Below the pieces are notes generated by a model, which worked only from the letters and a program-made list of their open reading frames with translations, ran no database searches and was not told the origin of the DNA. A stretch of 64,000 bases of DNA from Vreelandella titanicae BH1 (GTDB lineage: Bacteria; Pseudomonadota; Gammaproteobacteria; Pseudomonadales; Halomonadaceae), in contig NZ_AOPO01000002.1 in the NCBI RefSeq assembly GCF_000336575.1, positions 496,006-560,005 on the forward strand, written 5' to 3'. Both the position numbers and the translations under genes were made by a program. Of the stretch, positions 16,933 to 25,136 are shown in pieces (position 1 is the stretch's first letter; every line of letters starts with the position of its first letter).

Positions 16933-17511
16933 ATGTCCCATGTTCCTGTAGATGCTCTTTTCACTCCGCTCGGCATCGCGGTGCTAACGGTTTCCGATAC
17001 CCGTGGTTTCGACGAGGATGGTAGCGGTGACCTGCTGGTTGAACATCTGAGCGAAAGCGGCCATATCCTGGTCGAGAGGCGCATCGTTTCTGATGATATC
17101 TACCAGGTTCGTGCCGTGGTCTCGGAGTGGATTGCTCGAACGGATGTCCACGCGATTCTGGTTAATGGCGGCACTGGCTTTACCGCCCGGGATACCACTC
17201 CCGAGGCGTTGATACCGCTGTTCGACAAAGCGATTGAGGGGTATGGCGAGCTGTTCCGCCACTACTCCCTGAAAACAATCGGCACAGCGACGATCCAGTC
17301 TCGCGCCGTAGCGGGGGTGGCCAACCGAACGATGATATTTGCGATGCCCGGTTCGCCCAAAGCGTGTGCCTTGGCGTGGGACAGGATTATTGCTTTGCAG
17401 CTGGACTCCCGCACTCGGCCCTGCAACTTCGCCGCCATGGTGATGCCTTCAGCGACCCCGTGTAGTGGACGTCACACAGCGACTTCTTCCAATGAGGTGG
17501 AGCGCTTATGA
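16933..17511 (+). CDS. moaB: Molybdenum cofactor biosynthesis protein MoaB
   Basis: A 192-residue MoaB/MogA-fold protein that binds or adenylylates molybdopterin before metal insertion. VLTVSDTRGFDEDGSG and NGGTGFTARDTTPEAL are the family motifs. The C-terminal 25 residues look variable. The ATG at 16933 follows AGGAGAGG; the TTG one codon earlier is less likely. It ends in an ATGA overlap with moeA, so the two are translationally coupled and expressed with nitrate reductase. Confidence 0.92.
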   Translation: MSHVPVDALFTPLGIAVLTVSDTRGFDEDGSGDLLVEHLSESGHILVERRIVSDDIYQVRAVVSEWIARTDVHAILVNGGTGFTARDTTPEALIPLFDKAIEGYGELFRHYSLKTIGTATIQSRAVAGVANRTMIFAMPGSPKACALAWDRIIALQLDSRTRPCNFAAMVMPSATPCSGRHTATSSNEVERL

Positions 17512-18770
17512 ACTGTCACTGCGCAGAAATAGTCACGCCCGGCTTGTTAGATCTGTTTGATGCGCGCCAACGGCTTATCGACGCAGCCACGCCCATTAAT
17601 GCAGTAGAAACCATCACCCTAGAACAATCGACAGGGCGAGTGCTGGCAGAAACGCTGGTCGCTCCTCTCGATATGCCGGGCGTGGACAATAGCGCTATGG
17701 ATGGTTACGCGCTGTGTCTGGCTGATTACCAAGCGGCACCTCGCGGCGCAGGCTTACCCATTCTCCAACGCGTACCAGCTGGCGCAGGCGTCATGCTGCT
17801 ACCGGAAGGAGGCTGCGCGCGTATTTTTACCGGCGCGCCGGTGCCCATGGGGGCAGATATTGTGGTGCCTCAAGAGCGGGTGACTCTTGATCCGCGCGGG
17901 CATATACACCTCGAGGGTAGCTTGGTGCTAGGCGCTAACATTCGTCGCCAAGGCGAGGAGACTCGCATAGGCACCCCGCTGCTCGCTGCGGGTAAGCTTC
18001 TTGATGCCGCGTCGATTGCGCTGCTGGCAAGCCATGGAATCAATGCCGTGACTGTCAAACGGCGTCTGAGGGTGGCGCTGCTTTCCACCGGCGATGAGCT
18101 GATTGCCCCAGGTACAGTGCGATCACCGGGACAGGTATACGACAGCAACCGCGCCATGCTTAACGTACTGCTAGCGCAAGCTCAGTGCGACGTGCTGGAT
18201 TTGGGCATCATCGCTGATTCACCGCAGTCATTGCATCAGGCCTTTGAGCACGCACAAACCGTTGCGGATGTGGTGATGTGCACCGGGGGCGTTTCGGTAG
18301 GCGAGGAGGATCATGTACGCCCAGTGATCGAGCAGCGCGGTGGCTTACATTTTCATGGTGTCGCCATGAAGCCAGGGAAGCCCTTTGCGTTCGGTTATCT
18401 GGGCGCGGAGCCTGCCTCTTCCACACCGTTAATGGCGCTGCCGGGTAATCCTGTGGCCTCCCTGGTGGGCTGGCAGCTGCTGGCGCTGCCGTTTATCCAT
18501 GCCATGCAAGGTAGAGCCGTAGCGGCTCTACAGCGTTATCCGGTAAAAGCGGGCTTTTCTCAGCGTGGCCCCCAGGGGCGCTGCGAGCTACTACGGGTGG
18601 TGATGGATTGGTCACAGGGGGCTCCCGTGGCGCAGCTAGCGGGCGGGCAGGGCTCACATATGCTCAGCGCGGCTAGCCAGGCCCATGGTTATTTAATGAT
18701 TAACCCCGCCACGGAGGTAACTGAAGGGGCCACCTATCACTATTACCCCATCAATCAGTTCGCCGCTTGA
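17508..18770 (+). CDS. moeA: Molybdopterin molybdenumtransferase
   Basis: A 420-residue MoeA that inserts molybdate into adenylylated molybdopterin. PGVDNSAMDGYAL (about residues 57-69), STGDELIAPG and TGGVSVGEEDHV mark the MoeA domains. Length is close to E. coli MoeA (411). The start overlaps the moaB stop. Its place in the nar unit couples cofactor supply to NarG production. A second moeA elsewhere in the genome is possible but cannot be judged here. Confidence 0.95.
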   Translation: MNCHCAEIVTPGLLDLFDARQRLIDAATPINAVETITLEQSTGRVLAETLVAPLDMPGVDNSAMDGYALCLADYQAAPRGAGLPILQRVPAGAGVMLLPEGGCARIFTGAPVPMGADIVVPQERVTLDPRGHIHLEGSLVLGANIRRQGEETRIGTPLLAAGKLLDAASIALLASHGINAVTVKRRLRVALLSTGDELIAPGTVRSPGQVYDSNRAMLNVLLAQAQCDVLDLGIIADSPQSLHQAFEHAQTVADVVMCTGGVSVGEEDHVRPVIEQRGGLHFHGVAMKPGKPFAFGYLGAEPASSTPLMALPGNPVASLVGWQLLALPFIHAMQGRAVAALQRYPVKAGFSQRGPQGRCELLRVVMDWSQGAPVAQLAGGQGSHMLSAASQAHGYLMINPATEVTEGATYHYYPINQFAA

Positions 18771-18822
18771 ACAGCTTTTCCTATCGTGGCCACTGACCTC
18801 GTTTTTTTTCATAGGAGAGGGT

Positions 18823-19227
18823 ATGTCTTCACAACACAAACCCCGCACACTGATTTATGCCTGCTCCGGCTGCTCTGATGTGGCGCAACTTGCCAATAGC
18901 GTTGCCCTGCGTCTTGACCATGCAGGAGAGGCAGAAATGTCCTGCATTGCTGGTGTGGGCGGTGGTGTGCCCGGTCTGGTGCGCATTGCCCGCTCAGGGC
19001 GCCCTATTGTAGCCATTGACGGGTGCCAGATGCACTGCGCCAGCCACTGTCTCGCCAAAGCGGATGTGATACCCACAGAGCACGTAAAGCTATATGAAAA
19101 CGGCCTGCGCAAGCGGCGGGGCCAGTTTTATGATGAGCAAACAATCATCGACGTCACCGCAGAAGTAAAAGAACTCATTGCACGGCTGCCCGTTAATGCC
19201 AATACCCAAGAGGAACCCATGGAATGA
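18823..19227 (+). CDS. DGC-domain putative zinc-binding protein
   Basis: A 134-residue cysteine-rich protein. [15 protein letters not shown] near the start and [14 protein letters not shown] (about residues 63-76) match the DGC family (PF08859), named for its Asp-Gly-Cys motif and proposed to bind zinc. There is no signal peptide. GGAGAGG precedes the ATG, and its stop overlaps the moaA ATG, so it is coupled to molybdenum cofactor synthesis. The family has no assigned reaction that I know of. A metal-handling role for the molybdoenzyme is inference. Confidence 0.85.
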   Translation: MSSQHKPRTLIYACSGCSDVAQLANSVALRLDHAGEAEMSCIAGVGGGVPGLVRIARSGRPIVAIDGCQMHCASHCLAKADVIPTEHVKLYENGLRKRRGQFYDEQTIIDVTAEVKELIARLPVNANTQEEPME

Positions 19228-20213
19228 GTGCGCTAGTCGATGGGTATGGCCGTACGGTGCGTTACCTGCGTATATCGGTAACTGATCGTTGTGATTTTCG
19301 CTGTGTGTACTGCATGGCTGAGGAAATGACCTTTCTGCCACGCGCCCAACTGCTTACCCTTGAGGAGATAGCCGCGCTTTCACAGGCATTTGTCGAGCTG
19401 GGTGTGGAGAAAATCCGTCTAACTGGCGGTGAGCCGCTGGTACGCCAGGGCGTACTCACGCTAGTGCAAAAACTCGGTGCATTGGAAGGTCTGCGCGAGC
19501 TGGCGATGACCACCAACGGCTCAGGGTTGGTCAAGCATGCCAATGCTTTGCGGCAAGGCGGGCTACATCGGCTCAATATTAGCCTCGACTCGCTCAAGCC
19601 CGAACGCTTTAAAGCATTAACCCGGACGGGGGATCTTGATCAGGTGATCGCGGGTATCCGTGCAGCGCGCCGCGCTGGCTTTCAGTCGATTAAGCTCAAC
19701 GCCGTATTGCTCAAGGGGCGCAATGACGACGAAATTATCGACTTGGTTAACTTTGCCCGGGATGAACAAGTCGATATAAGCTTTATTGAGGAGATGCCGC
19801 TGGGCGCTATCAGCGAGCATAACCGTGGTGAAACCTTTCTTTCCACCGATGCGGTACGCGAGACCATAGAAAACCACTATCAACTCTTACCCACCACCGA
19901 GACCACCCTAGGGCCATCCCGTTATTACCGCATGGTAGACAGCCAGTCGAGGATTGGCTTTATTTCTCCCCATAGCCACAATTTCTGCGCTGCCTGTAAT
20001 CGTGTTCGGGTGACGGCTGAAGGGCGACTACTCCTTTGCTTGGGCAATGAGCACTCGGTAGATTTACGCGCCGTAATGCGACGTTATCCGGGTGATACCC
20101 AGCGGCTTAAATCGAGCATTGTGGCGGCAATGAAGAAAAAACCTGAGCGCCATCACTTTACGACGGATGGTGAAGTTCAAATAGTGAGGTTTATGAATGC
20201 AACAGGCGGGTAA
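19224..20213 (+). CDS. moaA: GTP 3',8-cyclase
   Basis: A 329-residue radical SAM enzyme for the first step of molybdenum cofactor synthesis. The N-terminal cluster motif is CDFRCVYC (cysteines 23, 27, 30). The C-terminal cluster motif is [18 protein letters not shown]. The protein ends in Gly-Gly, the conserved MoaA tail needed for activity. It starts inside the end of the DGC gene (ATGA overlap) and is the last gene of the nar-moa unit. Confidence 0.96.
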   Translation: MSALVDGYGRTVRYLRISVTDRCDFRCVYCMAEEMTFLPRAQLLTLEEIAALSQAFVELGVEKIRLTGGEPLVRQGVLTLVQKLGALEGLRELAMTTNGSGLVKHANALRQGGLHRLNISLDSLKPERFKALTRTGDLDQVIAGIRAARRAGFQSIKLNAVLLKGRNDDEIIDLVNFARDEQVDISFIEEMPLGAISEHNRGETFLSTDAVRETIENHYQLLPTTETTLGPSRYYRMVDSQSRIGFISPHSHNFCAACNRVRVTAEGRLLLCLGNEHSVDLRAVMRRYPGDTQRLKSSIVAAMKKKPERHHFTTDGEVQIVRFMNATGG

Positions 20214-20317
20214 TACGATTCGGTCAGCGTTCAAAGCTAGCAGGGGCTAGTGGTGAATAGCGCTTTCCGTTAAGCTCCTCGACAATTTTTTATTTTTGGT
20301 TGCGTTGAGGTGATTGT

Positions 20318-21154
20318 ATGTGGAGCCTGCTAAGGCTGTCTGCAATATCACTATCAGTACTCATGATAGCTGGTTGCTCAGATCCCAAAATTGATACTAG
20401 CTCCATGCCTGCGTCGGTTGTCTCGGTTGAGAAAGTGCGTAACTCCTTGCCCACCTACAAGCGCGATGAGTTTGATCAAGGCTTGATCATTATCGCCACG
20501 TCGACGTCGTTTAGTGGTATCGATATTCTCAACCCCCACCGCATGAATGCCGCCGAGATTGCCGAAACTGCCAATGTGCAAATGCATGGGTTAACGGGGG
20601 ATCAGGTGATTCAGCGTGCCGATCAAATTCTGCGCGAGCGTCGGGCACGCGAACGCGAACAGGCTATTCGCACCTTAAAGCGGCTGGAAGAGAAGCGTGC
20701 AAAAGCCACCAGTGATCAGCAGCAGTTAGCGCGGTTTACCATTGACAGTGCTCGCTATTACATTGGCTCAAGCCCTTATGGCGCTCCGGAACCTGTGATT
20801 GATCTTACAGTGACCAATGACACGGATCAGGCCATTTCTGAGCTTCTGTTGAGGGGCGTGGTGACGAGCCCTGATCACTCAGCAGCTTGGGTAGACGAAA
20901 CGTTTTACTACGTTGTTCCTGGTGGCATTGAGCCTGGTGAAACACTGGAGTGGAGCCTTGCGCCTAACCGCTTTGGCCCATGGGGGAATGCTCAAATACC
21001 CAGCGATGCAGAGCTGACGGTCACCTTGCAAGGGTTGAAAGGGCTTGATGAGCAGCCATTATGGGACTCCCCTGAGCTAACGGAACACGAACTGGCCAGG
21101 CTTGAGCAACTGCAGAAGGAGTATGGTGGCATTGCTTTCTCCCGTTTGGAGTGA
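20318..21154 (+). CDS. DUF6694-like lipoprotein
   Basis: A 278-residue predicted lipoprotein. A hydrophobic signal of about 18 residues ends in the lipobox IAGC, so the mature protein starts at the cysteine. EKVRNSLPTYKRDEFDQGL after the lipobox resembles the DUF6694 lipoprotein family. Residues about 105-135 are charged and helical (RERRARERE and following). The C-terminal half looks like a beta-sandwich of the kind that describes late-embryogenesis or DUF domains. It stands alone, with its own 104-base upstream gap after moaA. Function unknown. Confidence 0.7.
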   Translation: MWSLLRLSAISLSVLMIAGCSDPKIDTSSMPASVVSVEKVRNSLPTYKRDEFDQGLIIIATSTSFSGIDILNPHRMNAAEIAETANVQMHGLTGDQVIQRADQILRERRAREREQAIRTLKRLEEKRAKATSDQQQLARFTIDSARYYIGSSPYGAPEPVIDLTVTNDTDQAISELLLRGVVTSPDHSAAWVDETFYYVVPGGIEPGETLEWSLAPNRFGPWGNAQIPSDAELTVTLQGLKGLDEQPLWDSPELTEHELARLEQLQKEYGGIAFSRLE

Positions 21155-21192
21155 GTCTCGTGTGGACTAAGCTCTTTGTGGGGTAAACGGTG

Positions 21193-21231
21193 CAAAAACC
21201 ACAGCGCCCTAGCGGTTATCCGATAGGGCGC
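21193..21231 (-). terminator. Terminator for the 66-residue minus-strand gene
   Basis: GCGCCCTA (21204-21211) pairs with TAGGGCGC (21224-21231). On the minus strand the stem is followed by GGTTTTTG. It lies 40 bases past the stop of the 66-residue gene. Confidence 0.6.
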
Positions 21232-21271
21232 AAACATTTCTACCAATTATCTTTTCGCCAAACGGGGTTAC

Positions 21272-21472
21272 TTACTCTTTGGCTTCATGGTCGGCGAGGG
21301 CGGCAACAATTGCCTCTTCCCACTGCCCTTCGGTTAACCCCCAATGCTCCATTTCTGACTGATCGGCGCTGCCTGCCGACGCCTCTCGTAGTTTATCGAC
21401 GCTGCTGCTTTCATAGCAGTGCTTGGCGAAATCTTTGGTTTTGACATCTTTTAGCTGATTAATCATCGACAT
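21272..21472 (-). CDS. Small acidic protein of unknown function
   Basis: A 66-residue protein, acidic and mostly helical, without a membrane segment or cysteine pair. I do not recognise the family. AAAGGAA eight bases before the ATG and a terminator just beyond the stop support a real gene on this strand rather than the overlapping plus-strand frame. LTEGQWEEAIVAALADHE near the C-terminus could be a short helix-turn-helix or an interaction helix; this is speculation. Confidence 0.6.
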   Translation of the reverse strand: MSMINQLKDVKTKDFAKHCYESSSVDKLREASAGSADQSEMEHWGLTEGQWEEAIVAALADHEAKE

Positions 21473-21606
21473 GTTGAGTTCCTTTCAAGGTCAATAGTGA
21501 GGTAATGCTCACTCAGTGTAGCTATTCTGGCCGCTTTTACCTGACTTGGTTCTCAACACTGCTTAGCTGAAGTGAGAAAAAAAGCGTAGAAAAGGTTTTC
21601 CGTGGG

Positions 21607-22341
21607 CTAGCCAGCCATCAGCGTATCGATAAAAATTTTACCGGCGATACTTGCCAGCAACAGCATAACCAAATTATCAAACCAGCGGTGGGGCAGCCGA
21701 TTGCCCAGGCGGGCGCCTAGGGGCATGGCGGCGAGTATCACCACAAGGGCAAGAATACTAAACAAAAAGCGTTCCAGAGTTAAAATGCCCGCGTTTAAAA
21801 GCGCCGGTATTTGAACACTGGTAATAGCGACGAAGAAGACCGAGATGGAGCCAATAAATACGCTTCGTTTCAACTGCATCGCATTGAGAAACGTAACCGA
21901 GGCTGGCGCCGACATGCCTGCAGCGCCTTGAAGCACGCCAGCGAGTAGGCCAATAGGGATCACTAGTCGCGCAGCGATATTAAAAGGCAGGGCGATACGA
22001 CGTTTCATCACTTTGATGATCAGGTAAAGCACGATCACACCCGCGACACCCAGTGACAGTATTTCGGGAGATAAAACGACTAATCCCCAAGTGCCCAGAA
22101 CGATGCCTAGCCCGCCAGCAATGGAGAAAGCTGCCAAGAAGCGCAAGGGTAGTAGGTGGCGTCGATATTGCCATACCTGTAAAGCATTACTAAATAGGTT
22201 AGGCGCGACTAATAGAGCGATAGCGAGTTGAACGTCGTACAGCATGGTGAGAATGGGTACGACAATAACCGGGACACCTGAACCGATGGCGCCTTTGACG
22301 ATACCTGCAACGAGTAGCGCTATAAACGCAATTAACAGCAT
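21607..22341 (-). CDS. TauE/SafE family sulfite or anion exporter
   Basis: A 244-residue membrane protein with about seven to eight hydrophobic segments and the repeated glycine-rich half motif of the TauE/SafE (DUF81) family (KGAIGSGVPVIVVPIL near the start, LQGAAGMSAPASVTFLNA in the second half). Members export sulfite, sulfoacetate or other organosulfur anions. The substrate here cannot be told. The open frame runs upstream to 22458 into a palindromic element, but the ATG at 22341 gives the normal N-terminus. Confidence 0.82.
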   Translation of the reverse strand: MLLIAFIALLVAGIVKGAIGSGVPVIVVPILTMLYDVQLAIALLVAPNLFSNALQVWQYRRHLLPLRFLAAFSIAGGLGIVLGTWGLVVLSPEILSLGVAGVIVLYLIIKVMKRRIALPFNIAARLVIPIGLLAGVLQGAAGMSAPASVTFLNAMQLKRSVFIGSISVFFVAITSVQIPALLNAGILTLERFLFSILALVVILAAMPLGARLGNRLPHRWFDNLVMLLLASIAGKIFIDTLMAG

Positions 22342-22412
22342 AAGGTTACCGGCCCTTTTTAGCGCACAGCCGCCACGCAACCGGCAGCTGTGCGTATTGA
22401 TTTTCTTCAGGA

Positions 22413-22559
22413 TTAGGTTTTGTCTGAAAAGTCGGCGAGCGAAGGCCAGACAAGGCAAAAATCGGCGAAAAGACGGAGTTTACGTTGTGTAAATGAGTAC
22501 TTTGAGCCGATTTTTAACGCCGTATGGTCGAGCGCAGCCAGTTTTCAGGCAGAGCCTAA
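22413..22559. repeat. 147-bp imperfect palindrome (MITE/IRU-like intergenic element)
   Basis: The left end TTAGGTTTTGTCTGAAAA (22413-22430) and the complement of the right end, TTAGGCTCTGCCTGAAAA (22559-22542), match at 15 of 18 positions. Inside, AAAAATCGGC occurs in both arms (left about 22457-22465, right complement at 22506-22515), giving a second stem. The centre is a less paired segment of about 40 bases. It lies between the ppnN stop and the tauE start. It encodes no protein. Only one copy is in the window. Confidence 0.75.
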
Positions 22560-22565
22560 ACGCTG

Positions 22566-23948
22566 TTATTTCAGCACATAGCAGGGCACATAGTGCTGGC
22601 CGTCGAGTTTCATGCGCCCTTGGGCTACAAAAGAGGTGAGTAGCTCGTCAAGGCGTTGCATTAGTTCGGGCTCTGCGGTCAGTACAAAGGGGCCATGAGC
22701 TTCAATGGCTCGAATGCCAGCCTCTTTGACGTTGCCTGCGACGATCCCCGAGAAAGCGCGGCGCAGATTAGCAGCGAGCTCATGGGTAGGCTGCTGGCGG
22801 TGGAGCGCTAAGCCACGCATGGCGTCGTGTGTCGGTTCAAAGGTTGCCTGGAAGTCGCGCGCAATGGTCAATCGCCAGTTGTAGTAGAAAGCATCCTGAT
22901 GGGTGCGCCGGAATTCAGCGATCTCATCGATGCCGTGGCGCATGGTGCGTGCAACCGAGACCGGATCGCCGGTAATGATGGTGTAGTAACGGCGGATATC
23001 CTCACCGAGGGTATAGACCAGAAATTCATCAATTTTCTGAAAGTAGGCCGCAGAATCAGCAGGGCCAGTGAAAATTAACGGAAAAGGAATATCCTGGTTG
23101 CTGGGGTGCAGCAGAATGCCCAGCAGATAGAGAATCTCTTCTGCGGTGCCCACCCCGCCAGGAAACACAATAATGCCATGGCCCAGGCGCACAAAGGCTT
23201 CCAAGCGTTTTTCAATGTCTGGCATGACAACCAGTTCATTGACGATGGGGTTAGGCGCTTCGGCAGCGATAATGCCGGGCTCTGAAACACCCAAATAGCG
23301 GCCTTCTTTACGCCGCTGCTTGGCATGGGCAACGTTCGCGCCTTTCATGGGGCCTTTCATTGCGCCAGGGCCACAGCCGGTACAAATATCTAAATCGCGC
23401 AGACCCAAGTGATAGCCCACATCTTTGGTATATTCGTACTCTTCCCGGGAGATAGAGTGACCGCCCCAGCACACCACCAGGCTAGGGTCGCGGCCGGGTT
23501 TGAGCGTGCCCGCTTTGCGCAGAATATGGAAGACCGCATTGGTGGTGCCTTCTCCCGTACTCAGGTCAAAACGATTGTGGTGCTGAATCTCATTGTAGAC
23601 GTAAACGATGTCGCGAATGATCGAGGATAGATGCTCGCGGATACCGCGAATCATGCGGCCATCTACAAAGGCTTCGGCGGGGGCGTTAGTGAGCTTTAAG
23701 CGAATGCCGCGGTCTTGCTGCAGCACTTCAATATCGAAATCTTTATAGGCTTCTAAAATCGCCAGGCTATCGTCGCTGGGATTACCGCAATTGAGTACTG
23801 CCAACGCACAGCGCCGAAGAAGGTCGTGTAGACCGCTTTGAGAAGTTTTATGCAGTCGATTAACTTCATGCTGAGAGAGTACTTCGAGGCTCCCCTCGGG
23901 GGAAATGATGCTGGAAAGAGTGGCGCGAGGTTGAACGTTTTCGGTCAT
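22566..23948 (-). CDS. ppnN: Nucleotide 5'-monophosphate nucleosidase (LOG family)
   Basis: A 460-residue PpnN (YgdH) protein that cleaves purine and pyrimidine nucleoside monophosphates to base and ribose 5-phosphate. It is known in E. coli as a (p)ppGpp-responsive enzyme. FPGGVGTAEEILYLLG is the LOG-family PGGxGTxxE motif and CTGCGPGAMKGPMKGA the phosphate-binding loop. E. coli PpnN is 454 residues, so the ATG at 23948 fits better than the upstream frame opening at 24074. It is divergent from a LysR gene. Confidence 0.92.
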   Translation of the reverse strand: MTENVQPRATLSSIISPEGSLEVLSQHEVNRLHKTSQSGLHDLLRRCALAVLNCGNPSDDSLAILEAYKDFDIEVLQQDRGIRLKLTNAPAEAFVDGRMIRGIREHLSSIIRDIVYVYNEIQHHNRFDLSTGEGTTNAVFHILRKAGTLKPGRDPSLVVCWGGHSISREEYEYTKDVGYHLGLRDLDICTGCGPGAMKGPMKGANVAHAKQRRKEGRYLGVSEPGIIAAEAPNPIVNELVVMPDIEKRLEAFVRLGHGIIVFPGGVGTAEEILYLLGILLHPSNQDIPFPLIFTGPADSAAYFQKIDEFLVYTLGEDIRRYYTIITGDPVSVARTMRHGIDEIAEFRRTHQDAFYYNWRLTIARDFQATFEPTHDAMRGLALHRQQPTHELAANLRRAFSGIVAGNVKEAGIRAIEAHGPFVLTAEPELMQRLDELLTSFVAQGRMKLDGQHYVPCYVLK

Positions 23949-24166
23949 TAGCGGGGCTGTCCCTAATCGTTTGATGTCTCTTGGCATATTACCACGCCCA
24001 AGCGGTGGGTACAGCGCAGCGGCTGGCTCGCCGGGGTGTGCTATTATGAGGTCTATTTTATAGGGCGGCGGCAATAGCGTTTTTTGTTAGTTACTAAACT
24101 GTTGCCTAAAGCGGGTTCTCAAAGAGAGCTGCTAAAGACCGTTATCAAAGACCATGGCGCTTCACT

Positions 24167-25072
24167 ATGTTCAATGCCCACTATTTTCGTACCTTTATTA
24201 CGCTTGTTGAAACAGGCAGTTTTACCCGTACGGCGCAACGTTTAGAAATGACCCAGCCGGGCGTAAGCCAGCATGTACGCAAGTTAGAAGACTATTTAAA
24301 TAAAGAGCTGCTAGAGCGCAAGGGGCGTAGCTTTACATTAACCGAATCGGGGCGGCGTGCTTACGATTACGCTTTAAAGTTATTTGCTGAGCATGAACAG
24401 TTCCGTCACGGGCTAGACGATGACTCTTTGGATAGCGGTGACTGCCGCATTGCCTCGCCGGGTAGCGTTGGCCTGATGTTCTATCCGTATATATTGGGGC
24501 AGCAGCAAATGCACCCCAATTTAACGGTCAACTATAGCTTTGCGTTCAACCACGAAATCGTCAATGACCTGCTTGAAGGGCGTTATGACATCGGGATAGT
24601 CACCGAGGCAATGCGACACCCTGAGCTTAGCTGCAGCATTTGGCATGAAGAGCCGCTCTGCTTGGTGGTGCCTGCAGATTTTGCGGGCAGCACGCTATCA
24701 GATTTAATGGGCATCGGCTTTCTCAATTATTACGACGGCATTAACCATGCCAATGCACTGCTGCGAGCCAATTACCCCGACGAGTTTCGCTCAATGACCC
24801 ATTTCCGCCATCAAGGCTTTACCAATGAAGTCAGCATGGTGCTGGATGCAGTGGCCAGGGGATTGGGCTTTAGCGTGGTATCGCGATTGGTATTGGAAAC
24901 TTCGCCTTGGCAGCGCCAGGTAAAAGCGTTGAACCTGCCCAATGCGGTCAATGAAGTGCTCTATTTGCTGCGCCGCCGCGACTCGGTGCTGCCTAAGCGC
25001 TACGCGAAGCTGTTAGACGGTTTTCACGCTCAGCGTCTGCAAGAAAAAACGCCCTTGATGCCGTCTAATTGA
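24167..25072 (+). CDS. LysR-family transcriptional regulator
   Basis: A 301-residue regulator. The N-terminal winged helix-turn-helix (FRTFITLVETGSFTRTAQRL, then MTQPGVSQHVRKLE) is followed by an effector-binding domain from about residue 90. It is divergent from ppnN with 218 bases between. TTAGT-T-ACTAA at 24087-24097 in that gap is a possible operator. The regulated genes and effector are unknown. Its last codons form one arm of a terminator. Confidence 0.88.
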   Translation: MFNAHYFRTFITLVETGSFTRTAQRLEMTQPGVSQHVRKLEDYLNKELLERKGRSFTLTESGRRAYDYALKLFAEHEQFRHGLDDDSLDSGDCRIASPGSVGLMFYPYILGQQQMHPNLTVNYSFAFNHEIVNDLLEGRYDIGIVTEAMRHPELSCSIWHEEPLCLVVPADFAGSTLSDLMGIGFLNYYDGINHANALLRANYPDEFRSMTHFRHQGFTNEVSMVLDAVARGLGFSVVSRLVLETSPWQRQVKALNLPNAVNEVLYLLRRRDSVLPKRYAKLLDGFHAQRLQEKTPLMPSN

Positions 25073-25092
25073 TTAGGCACCAAGGGCGTTTT
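25046..25092. terminator. Bidirectional terminator overlapping the LysR stop codon
   Basis: AAAACGCCCTTG (25046-25057) pairs with CAAGGGCGTTTT (25081-25092). An inner CTAAT/ATTAG pairing extends the hairpin. A-rich and T-rich flanks serve both directions, ending the LysR transcript and the convergent gcvP transcript. Confidence 0.85.
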
Positions 25093-25136
25093 CGTTACTT
25101 AGAGCGCTATCGCTTCACATCTTGCCAGCTTTGCCG

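Noticed and set aside
21190-21444. Plus-strand 84-residue frame
   Set aside because: It overlaps the terminator and the better supported 66-residue minus-strand gene, and its composition (LTLWLHGRRGRQQLP) reads like noise.
22342-22458. N-terminal extension of the TauE protein
   Set aside because: The frame is open but runs into the palindromic element and encodes a basic, non-membrane stretch unlike the family. No ribosome-binding site supports it.
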